Assembly (NCBI GenBank): GCA_016200745.1
Contig: JACQEF010000237.1
Location: 1-6,311 of the forward strand
Direction: 5' to 3'
DNA length: 6,311 bases
From: Chloroflexota bacterium
GTDB lineage: Bacteria; Chloroflexota; Limnocylindria; Limnocylindrales; CSP1-4
Position 1 is the stretch's first letter; each line of letters starts with the position of its first letter. A program made the translations under genes and the position numbers. The notes below the pieces were generated by a model that was given only the letters and a program-made list of their open reading frames with translations, was not told where the DNA came from and did no database searches. Below, piece after piece: positions 1-5,325 of this stretch.

Positions 1-1099
1 CCAGCACGAACCCGCCGACGAGCGCCTGCCAGCTCTTGATCCGCGAGCTGGCGATCCAGAAGGGCGCCGCGAAGACGAGGGTGAGGAGCAGCGGGACGAC
101 CGCGACCAGGATCAGGAGCTCGACCCCGAGCCCGCCCGGATCGAGGCTGAGGGTGAGCGGCCAGGGCCACGGGAACGGCGCGTTCCAGCCGCCGAAGAAG
201 AGGGCGACAGTCAGCGCCGACAGGATGAACACGTTCACGTACTCGGCGAAGAAGAAGAACCCGAAGCGCATCCCCGAGTACTCGGTGGCGAACCCGGCCA
301 CGATCTCCGAGTCCGCCTCGGTCAGGTCGAACGGCGTCCGGTTGCCCTCGGCCGTGGCCGCGATGAAGAAGATCACGAAGCCGAGCGGCTGCTGGAAGAC
401 GTACCAGTTGCTGAACCAGCCGGACTGGTTGAGCACGATCTGGTTGAGGCTCATCGTGCCGGCCAGCAGGATCAGCCCCACGACCGACAGCGTCAGCGGG
501 ATCTCGTAGCTGATCACCTGGGCGGCCGAGCGCAGCCCGCCGAGCAGCGAGTACTTGTTGTAGCTCGCCCAGCCGGCCATCAGCAGCCCCACGACCGACA
601 GCCCGCCGATCGCGAAGAAGTAGAGCAGCCCGATGTTGAAGTCCTGGCCGTACAGGCCCGGCGCGAACGGGATGACCAGCAGGGTCATGACGCTGGCGAG
701 ATAGGTGACCACCGGCGCCCAGGTGAAGACGAGCGGATCCGCGCCGGTCGGGGTGAAGTCCTCCTTCATGAGGACCTTGAGTCCGTGCACGACCGACAGG
801 AGCGACCCGAACGGCCCGACGCGATCGGGCCCGATCCGCAGGTTCATCAGCGCGATGACCTTCATCTCCATGTAGATCAGGAGGAAGGCGGTCGGGATCG
901 TCATCAGCAGGATGACCGTGGCGGCCACCGCGAACCGGACGATCGGCAGGTTCGCGGCGAGGATGTTGACGATCGTCCCGCCAAGGATCGAGATCACCGC
1001 GATCAGCGCGACCAGCGTGGCCAGCAGCACCGGGACGAGCGTGAACACGACCTTGCCGGGCAGGGTCAGCCGATCCCACGTCCGGGTGATGGCGGTCAT
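1..1099 (-). CDS. nuoH: NADH-quinone oxidoreductase subunit H, 3'-truncated by window edge
   Basis: NuoH (ND1 homologue) is the membrane subunit of complex I that forms most of the quinone entry channel and links the peripheral arm to the proton pumps. 366 codons are visible; no stop is reached before base 1. The ATG at 1099-1097 overlaps the nuoD stop as ATGA. Visible motifs are GPDRVGP (about residues 90-96), KED (112-114), and the family signature from AEGNRTPFDL (250-259) through EADSEIVAGF to EYSGMRF (273-279). Several hydrophobic helices run throughout. Oddities: the conserved Glu of the ERK motif is residue 78, about 40 residues later than in E. coli NuoH, because of an extra hydrophobic N-terminal segment (about 15-45). 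ERK reads EMK, and the usual Ala-Asp before GxK reads Val-His105. The usual C-terminal PRxRxDQ motif has not appeared by residue 366. The family call is certain; the true C-terminus is outside the window. Confidence 0.97.
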   Translation of the reverse strand, partial: MTAITRTWDRLTLPGKVVFTLVPVLLATLVALIAVISILGGTIVNILAANLPIVRFAVAATVILLMTIPTAFLLIYMEMKVIALMNLRIGPDRVGPFGSLLSVVHGLKVLMKEDFTPTGADPLVFTWAPVVTYLASVMTLLVIPFAPGLYGQDFNIGLLYFFAIGGLSVVGLLMAGWASYNKYSLLGGLRSAAQVISYEIPLTLSVVGLILLAGTMSLNQIVLNQSGWFSNWYVFQQPLGFVIFFIAATAEGNRTPFDLTEADSEIVAGFATEYSGMRFGFFFFAEYVNVFILSALTVALFFGGWNAPFPWPWPLTLSLDPGGLGVELLILVAVVPLLLTLVFAAPFWIASSRIKSWQALVGGFVL

Positions 1100-2325
1100 T
1101 TGTCGACGCCGCCCATGATCGGATCCAATGAAGCCATGATGGCCATGCAGTCGGCGATCAGATCGCCGGTCATCAACAGCCCCACCGATTGGAGGTGGAT
1201 GAACGACGGGTCGTGAATCCGCATCCGGAAGGGCTGATCGGTCCCGTCGCTGACGGCATAGGTCGACAGCTGGCCGCGCGGGCCCTCGATCGCGGCATAC
1301 GCCCGGCCCGGGCGCGGCCGCAGCAGCCGTGGCAGCTTGGCCATCACCGGCCCGTCGGGCATCTGGTGCAGGCACTGGTCGATGATCCGCAGGCTCTGCT
1401 TGATCTCGTCCATCCGCAGCAGGTAGCGGGCCAGGCAGTCACCCTCCTGGCGGGTCGGGATGTCGAACTCGAGCTCCGGAAAGACGCTGTACGGGTGGGC
1501 CCGGCGGACGTCGAAGGGCACGCCCGTTGCGCGCAGGTTCGGGCCAGTCATGACCATCCGCAACGCTGTCTTCGAGTCGATCGTGCCGAGGCCGCGCATC
1601 CGGCGGACGAAGATCTCGTTCTCGTTGAGCAGCCCGTTGCCGGCCTCGATCTGTTCGGTCGCCCGGCTCATCCAGTCGCCCAGCCGGCTCATGAACTCGT
1701 GATTGAGGTCGCCGTTGACGCCGCCGATCCGGAAGTAGTTGAACAGCATCCGCTGGCCCGTCAGCGCCGCCAGCATGTCGACGATCTCGTCACGCTCGAT
1801 GAACGACCACAGGATCGGCGTGAGGCCGCCCAGGTCAAGCGCCATCCAGCCAAGGAACAGGGCATGGCTGGCGATCCGGTTGAGCTCGCTCGAGAGGACG
1901 CGAATGTATTCGGCCCGCCGCGGGACCGTGACATCCATGAGCTTCTCGAAGGCGATGACCGGCGACCACTCGGTGAACAGCGAGCTCACGTACTCGAGCG
2001 GATCCGTGTAGCAGATCGCCTGGTGGTAGTCCGCGTTCTCGCACAGCTTCTCGACGCCGCGATGGAGGTAGCCGAGGACCGGGTCGAGGTCGACGACCTT
2101 TTCGCCGTCGAGCTTGAGGACGACGCGCAGGACGCCGTGGGTGGACGGATGCTGCGGGCCCATGTTGAGGAACATCTGGCCGTCGCCGAGCGTGTAGAAC
2201 TCGGCCTCGCGCTCGGTCCGCGGCGGGTACGGCGGGACCGGCTCGAAGATCCCGAGGTCACGGTCGAGGGTGACCCGTGGGTCGTCGGACTGCCGCTCGG
2301 CCGGCCGGCCGGTGGTCGTCGTCAT
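1096..2325 (-). CDS. nuoD: NADH-quinone oxidoreductase subunit D (49-kDa homologue)
   Basis: NuoD forms the quinone head-group site together with NuoB, beside cluster N2. The product is 409 aa from the ATG at 2325, which has GAGGG 8 bases upstream (2334-2338). The frame stays open another 85 codons upstream, but that part overlaps nuoC and is not NuoD-like. Residues 56-64 are GPQHPSTHG. Aligned by memory to Thermus Nqo4 (constant offset of 25 over this part), His63, Tyr112 and Asp164 match the quinone-site residues H38, Y87 and D139. Arg89 in LHRGVEK matches the arginine dimethylated in bovine NDUFS2 (R85). Pro109 in DPLEY replaces the arginine of the usual DRLDY motif. The C-terminal part is the short type: MAKLP (328-332) leads almost directly to the GPRG and VSDGT segments, lacking the roughly 20-residue helix region (HHFKxYTEG) of many 14-subunit enzymes. 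The protein ends in the typical SLDPIMGGVDK. It is separate from NuoC, not a NuoCD fusion. Confidence 0.98.
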   Translation of the reverse strand: MTTTTGRPAERQSDDPRVTLDRDLGIFEPVPPYPPRTEREAEFYTLGDGQMFLNMGPQHPSTHGVLRVVLKLDGEKVVDLDPVLGYLHRGVEKLCENADYHQAICYTDPLEYVSSLFTEWSPVIAFEKLMDVTVPRRAEYIRVLSSELNRIASHALFLGWMALDLGGLTPILWSFIERDEIVDMLAALTGQRMLFNYFRIGGVNGDLNHEFMSRLGDWMSRATEQIEAGNGLLNENEIFVRRMRGLGTIDSKTALRMVMTGPNLRATGVPFDVRRAHPYSVFPELEFDIPTRQEGDCLARYLLRMDEIKQSLRIIDQCLHQMPDGPVMAKLPRLLRPRPGRAYAAIEGPRGQLSTYAVSDGTDQPFRMRIHDPSFIHLQSVGLLMTGDLIADCMAIMASLDPIMGGVDK

Positions 2326-2336
2326 CGCGCCCGCCC

Positions 2337-2885
2337 TCAGACGGACCCGCGGCGCACGAGCGCCGTCATCGGGGCGTTGCTCGGGGCGTGCGTCCGCTCC
2401 ATCGGCCGAACCCCGCCGCCCGGCGATCGCGCCGCGTCGTCGGGCAGGAAGAAGTCCTTGCGGAGCGGGAAGCTCTGGTAGTCGGGCGGCATGTAGATCC
2501 GGCGGAGGTCGCGGTTGCCCTCGAACGTGATCCCGAACATGTCGTACGCCTCGCGCTCCATCCACTCGGCGCCTTTCCACAGGAAGGTCACCGAGGGCAC
2601 CCGCGGGTCGTCACGGGACAGCCCGTCGGCGACGACCCGGAGCCAGTCCGTGGTCGTGTCGCTCCAGAGGTGGTAGACGACCTGCATGACCACGCCGGTA
2701 TCGACTCCGGCGAGGTCGCTCAGGAACTCGAACCGCAGCTCGGGCTCGTCATGGAGCGTGGTCATGACCTGGACGACGTCGCCCGGACCGATGCGCATCT
2801 CCGTCTCGTCGTGGCGCTGGCGGATCGGTCCCGTCAGCTGCGCGCCGAAACGCGCCTCGAGGCGCTCCTTGAAGCGTCGGTCCAC
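2337..2885 (-). CDS. nuoC: NADH-quinone oxidoreductase subunit C (30-kDa homologue)
   Basis: NuoC is a structural subunit of the peripheral arm that packs against NuoD. The product is 182 aa from the GTG at 2885-2883. This start lies 2 bases after the nuoB stop and has GAGGA 9 bases upstream, inside the end of nuoB. The frame is open farther upstream, but that part is a shadow of nuoB. The first in-frame ATG inside the gene (Met30) would remove conserved N-terminal sequence. The family signature is clear: WMEREAYDMFGI (109-119), then DLRRIYMPPDY and PLRKDF (140-145). The usual GHPDLRR reads GNRDLRR. A low-complexity tail of about 34 residues follows the signature (149-182), rich in Pro, Gly and Arg, longer than many short NuoC proteins. 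The gap to nuoD is 11 bases. Confidence 0.96.
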   Translation of the reverse strand: MDRRFKERLEARFGAQLTGPIRQRHDETEMRIGPGDVVQVMTTLHDEPELRFEFLSDLAGVDTGVVMQVVYHLWSDTTTDWLRVVADGLSRDDPRVPSVTFLWKGAEWMEREAYDMFGITFEGNRDLRRIYMPPDYQSFPLRKDFFLPDDAARSPGGGVRPMERTHAPSNAPMTALVRRGSV

Positions 2886-2887
2886 GC

Positions 2888-3595
2888 CTAGACGTCCTCG
2901 GGAACGGTCGGACCGATGGCTCGCTCGGGCCAATGGCCGCGGCGCTCCTTGACCAGCTGCTGGAGCTTCATCATCCCGTAGATGAGCCCCTCGGGACGCG
3001 GCGGGCAGCCCGGCACGTAGACGTCGACCGGCATGACCCGGTCGATCCCCTCGACCGTCGAGTAGCTCCGCTTGTAGCGGCCGCCCGAGCAGGTGCAATC
3101 GCCCATCGCCACGCACCACTTGGGCTCCGGCATCTGCTCCCAGAGCCGGACCAGCGGTCCGGCCATCTTGGTCGTCAGTGTGCCCGCGACGATCAGCACG
3201 TCGGCCTGGCGGGGGCTGGCCCGGAACGGGAACATGCCCCAGCGGTCCATGTCGTTCTTGGATGTCGCCGTCGACATCATCTCGATGGCGCAGCAGGCCA
3301 GTCCGGACAACAGCGGCCACAGGCTGTTCATCCGGATCAGGTCGAGGACGTAGTCGGCCTTGGTCGGGATGACGTCGAGGGCCCCGCCCCAGCGGCCGTC
3401 GTCGCGCCGGCCGGCGCCGCTCGCATCGTACTCGCGGAGGTGGGTGATGTCGCTCTCCTGGCCACCGTCGTACGCCTCCGGGTCGGCGGCGCGCCAGAGC
3501 GTGTTCGGGACGACGATCGGGCTGACGACCTCGCGTCCCTCGGTGGGGACCGCGGGCAGGTTGGAACCGGGCGCCGCGTCGCGGGTCATCGCCAT
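2888..3595 (-). CDS. nuoB: NADH-quinone oxidoreductase subunit B (cluster N2 subunit)
   Basis: NuoB (PSST/NDUFS7 homologue) carries [4Fe-4S] cluster N2, the last electron carrier before quinone. The product is 235 aa from the ATG at 3595, which has GGAAGGGAG 7 bases upstream and overlaps nuoA by 10 bases. An alternative ATG at 3589 would give an ATGA overlap with nuoA but has 13-base spacing to the Shine-Dalgarno site. All four N2 ligands are present: tandem C101-C102 in GLACCAIEM, C167 in GDCTCSGG and C197 in YVPGCPPRPEGL. FRASPRQADVLIVAG (124-138) is the conserved core. Oddities: the tandem cysteines lie about 55 residues later than in Thermus Nqo6, owing to a polar, probably disordered N-terminal extension (about 1-70). 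C169 is an additional cysteine two residues from ligand C167. The loop after GG reads RYKRS, more basic than the bovine YYHYS. Confidence 0.98.
   Translation of the reverse strand: MAMTRDAAPGSNLPAVPTEGREVVSPIVVPNTLWRAADPEAYDGGQESDITHLREYDASGAGRRDDGRWGGALDVIPTKADYVLDLIRMNSLWPLLSGLACCAIEMMSTATSKNDMDRWGMFPFRASPRQADVLIVAGTLTTKMAGPLVRLWEQMPEPKWCVAMGDCTCSGGRYKRSYSTVEGIDRVMPVDVYVPGCPPRPEGLIYGMMKLQQLVKERRGHWPERAIGPTVPEDV
2895..2899 (-). promoter_or_regulatory. Shine-Dalgarno site of nuoC
   Basis: GAGGA on the minus strand lies within the last codons of nuoB, 9 bases upstream of the GTG at 2885. It supports the non-ATG start and translational coupling of nuoC to nuoB. Confidence 0.6.
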
Positions 3596-3942
3596 GTGAG
3601 GGCTCCCTTCCGCCAGGCGTAGGCCAGCCCCAGGAGCAGGATCGCGACGAAGATCAGCATGCTGACCAGGCCGCCCAGCATCAGGCTTCGGAACGCGTAG
3701 GCCCAGAGGTAGATGAACACGACCTCGATGTCGAAGGCCACGAACAGCAGGGCGTAGATGTAGAAGGAAAGCCCGAACCGGCCGTGGGTGTCGCCGTACG
3801 TGTCGATGCCCGATTCGTACGGGAGGCCCTTGTGCTCATCGCCCCGCGTGCGGTGCGAGATGAGCCACGCGGCGCCGATCGTGAGGAAGACGAACGAGAC
3901 GCCCGCGAAGGCGAACCCCAGGATGTACCAGATGCCGGTCAA
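3586..3942 (-). CDS. nuoA: NADH-quinone oxidoreductase subunit A
   Basis: NuoA (ND3 homologue) is a three-helix membrane subunit at the junction of the peripheral and membrane arms; its TM1-TM2 loop lines the quinone cavity. I chose the TTG at 3942-3940: GGAAGGG lies 6 bases upstream, it gives 118 aa (typical for NuoA), and hydrophobic sequence begins at once. The frame stays open to an ATG at 4044, but the 34 residues this adds are Pro/Gly/Arg-rich and unlike NuoA. No ATG or GTG is better placed. Helices are at about 5-27, 57-80 and 86-108. The loop has YESGIDTYGD (42-51), with Ser where mitochondrial ND3 has its reactive Cys, and helix 2 carries ALLFVAFDIEVVF with the conserved acidic D71 and E73. 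It is the first gene of the nuo run and overlaps nuoB by 10 bases. Confidence 0.95.
   Translation of the reverse strand: MTGIWYILGFAFAGVSFVFLTIGAAWLISHRTRGDEHKGLPYESGIDTYGDTHGRFGLSFYIYALLFVAFDIEVVFIYLWAYAFRSLMLGGLVSMLIFVAILLLGLAYAWRKGALTWR
3603..3611 (-). promoter_or_regulatory. Shine-Dalgarno site of nuoB
   Basis: The minus strand reads GGAAGGGAG inside the 3' end of nuoA, 7 bases before the ATG at 3595 and 13 before the ATG at 3589. The spacing favours 3595 although 3589 would form the classic ATGA overlap. Confidence 0.65.
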
Positions 3943-3948
3943 CCCAAT

Positions 3949-3955
3949 CCCTTCC
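3949..3955 (-). promoter_or_regulatory. Shine-Dalgarno site of nuoA
   Basis: The minus strand reads GGAAGGG with 6 bases to the TTG at 3942. This is the main reason for calling TTG as the nuoA start rather than the far-upstream ATG at 4044. Confidence 0.7.
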
Positions 3956-3983
3956 GAGCGGCATGCGACAAGAGAGCCACTGG

Positions 3984-4023
3984 CCCGAGGACCCTGGAGA
4001 GCGCAGCTCCATCCCGGTCCGGG
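3984..4023 (-). promoter_or_regulatory. Hairpin in the nuo operon leader
   Basis: Between the promoter candidate and nuoA there is a nested inverted repeat. Outer arms GGACC/GGTCC (3989-3993 with 4016-4020) enclose inner arms TGGAG/CTCCA (3995-3999 with 4007-4011) around a 7-base loop. CCC (3984-3986) and GGG (4021-4023) can extend it past a 2-base bulge. It lies about 40 bases upstream of the nuoA start. There is no U-tract, so it is not an obvious terminator. It could be a leader stem affecting mRNA stability or translation, or chance in GC-rich DNA. No known riboswitch class is recognised. Confidence 0.35.
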
Positions 4024-4042
4024 CGGGACTGCACCCGGGGGC

Positions 4043-4048
4043 ATTCTA
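4043..4048 (-). promoter_or_regulatory. Candidate -10 box for the nuo operon
   Basis: The minus strand reads TAGAAT, five of six matches to TATAAT, an AT-rich island in GC-rich intergenic DNA about 95 bases upstream of the nuoA start. No good -35 hexamer is found at 16-18 bases; CTGTCA lies at only 12. The position upstream of the first nuo gene and after the midA inverted repeat is sensible, but the match alone is weak. Confidence 0.3.
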
Positions 4049-4109
4049 GCAGCGAGGCCGTGACAGCCCGCAGCGCGAAGCGCCGTCGGCCCGGAGCGTG
4101 GGATCGTCA

Positions 4110-4158
4110 GGGGAGCGGCGTGCGCCGAGCGCGCGTGCAGGTTCGCGCGCCGCTCCCC
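4110..4158 (-). terminator. Long GC inverted repeat after the methyltransferase gene
   Basis: Perfect 11-base arms (GGGGAGCGGCG at 4110-4120 and its complement at 4148-4158) flank a 27-base GC-rich spacer that has further alternating GC pairing. The element begins 9 bases after the TAA of the methyltransferase gene on the minus strand. That position suggests a transcription terminator or 3'-end stabilising stem between it and nuoA. It lacks a T-tract, so intrinsic termination is unproven; readthrough into nuo remains possible. Confidence 0.45.
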
Positions 4159-4167
4159 ATCAGGTCG

Positions 4168-5325
4168 TTACCCGACCGACACGAGCCAGGCCCGCCCGAA
4201 GCCCACCACCCGGAAGCGCCCCATCGCGACGGGATCCAGCAGACGCAGCAGCGAGGACCGCAGGGCGAGGTAGTCCTCGAGGGTCGTGGCGGGATCGGCC
4301 TGGACGGCCTGCAGTCGCTCCTGGATCCCGAGGCCCATCAGGAACTCGGCCTGCGTGGTCGTTCCGAGATGGCTGAGACCCGCCGCCTCGCCGGCCCGCT
4401 CGACCGCGGTGATGTCCACGTGGGCGGTCAGGTCCTGGCGTCCGACATGCCGGTAGGGGTCGGCGTGCACGCGCTGGCGGAGATACGCCCGCAGGGTCCC
4501 GTCACGACGCCGAACCGGGTCGTAGAGCTCGGCCGCCGGGTAGCCGTAGTCGATCAGCAGCACGAGCCCTCGATCGAGTCCGGCCGCCGCCCCGGCGAGC
4601 CACGGCTCGAGCGCGAGGCAGACCTCACCGCGCTGGCCGTCGTCGAGCGCGATCCCCTCGGCGGCGAGGCGTGCCGCCAGTGCCGGCGTCGATGGCTGGG
4701 CTTCGAGATCGATGAACGCGCCGCGCTCGGCGCTCACGAGGACCTCCTGCAAGCGGTCGCCGCGCCCGACCATCCGGTGCGTCGGCAGCGCGTCGAGGAC
4801 CTCGTTGGCGAGGATCACGCCCACGACCGGCCGGCCATGCTCCGCGGCGGTCACGAGCGTCCCGGACCGACCCGCCTCGCCGAACCGGGTCGCGATCGCC
4901 TCGAGCCGGCGCGGCTCGACCTCGACCGGGTCGTAGCGCAGCCGCGCGGCGAGCGGTGACCGGGCGGCGTCCAGGCCCGCAAGCACCGCCAGCCCGAGCG
5001 TCCCGGTCCCGGCGCCGTACTCGCGAAGCACGAACGGTTCCGGCCGGCCAAGCCGCCCCCAGGCCTCCTCGATCGCCCGGGCAAGCATCTCCCCGAAGAT
5101 CGGATGCGTCTCCGGCGCGGTCAGGAAGTCGCCGCCGCGGCCGGGACGGGCGGCCTCGGCCCGGTAGTACCCGCCGGCGGGGTCGTACAGGGCGAGTTCC
5201 ATGAACCGGGCGAAGGTGATCGGCCCGTCGCGCTCGATCTCGGTGCGGATCCGGGTTGCCAGCGCCTCGTCCTGCCCGACGGCCGCGAGATCCGGGCCGG
5301 GTTCGCGCCGCAGCCCGGGGGTCAC
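4168..5325 (-). CDS. MidA/NDUFAF7-family class I SAM-dependent methyltransferase
   Basis: The product is 385 aa and belongs to the COG1565 (DUF185) family of MidA and mitochondrial NDUFAF7. NDUFAF7 symmetrically dimethylates an arginine of NDUFS2 and is needed for complex I assembly. Motifs in order: ITFARFMELALYDPAGGYY (36-54), GDFLTAPE (65-72), the SAM-binding EYGAGTG (102-108), ANEVLDALP (173-181), LIDYGYP (257-263), GTLRAY (276-281) and DPYRHVGRQDLTAHVDIT (289-306). Length is normal for the family. The start is taken as the GTG at 5325, which overlaps the upstream stop as GTGA. A GTG at 5331 (two codons longer) is equally possible, and neither has a well-spaced Shine-Dalgarno site. The frame is open farther upstream but runs through the preceding gene. 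The nuo operon begins 225 bases downstream on the same strand. The bacterial target is inferred to be NuoD and is not proven by the sequence. Confidence 0.93.
   Translation of the reverse strand: MTPGLRREPGPDLAAVGQDEALATRIRTEIERDGPITFARFMELALYDPAGGYYRAEAARPGRGGDFLTAPETHPIFGEMLARAIEEAWGRLGRPEPFVLREYGAGTGTLGLAVLAGLDAARSPLAARLRYDPVEVEPRRLEAIATRFGEAGRSGTLVTAAEHGRPVVGVILANEVLDALPTHRMVGRGDRLQEVLVSAERGAFIDLEAQPSTPALAARLAAEGIALDDGQRGEVCLALEPWLAGAAAGLDRGLVLLIDYGYPAAELYDPVRRRDGTLRAYLRQRVHADPYRHVGRQDLTAHVDITAVERAGEAAGLSHLGTTTQAEFLMGLGIQERLQAVQADPATTLEDYLALRSSLLRLLDPVAMGRFRVVGFGRAWLVSVG

Noticed and set aside
480..799. An 11-base sequence ACGACCGACAG occurring three times (480-490, 591-601, 789-799)
   Set aside because: All three encode Leu-Ser-Val-Val within nuoH membrane helices using the same favoured codons. 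The spacing is irregular, so this is codon bias and not a repeat element.
2298..2313. CCGGCCGG-type palindromic run near the nuoD start
   Set aside because: It lies inside the nuoD N-terminal codons and is expected by chance in this GC-rich DNA. No second copy with regulatory placement is seen.
1189..2481. Long plus-strand open frame of about 430 codons across nuoD
   Set aside because: It lies antisense to clearly conserved nuoD and the end of nuoC, has composition-driven Arg/Ala/Asp-rich sequence and shows no recognisable domain.
2326..2580. N-terminal extension of the nuoD frame (85 codons)
   Set aside because: It is an overlap with nuoC in another frame. The family sequence begins after the ATG at 2325, which has a suitable Shine-Dalgarno site.
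3784..4959. Long plus-strand open frame of about 391 codons across nuoA and the methyltransferase
   Set aside because: It is antisense to two well-supported genes and spans the intergenic region. The product is low-complexity Arg/Pro/Glu-rich, typical of a GC-rich shadow frame.
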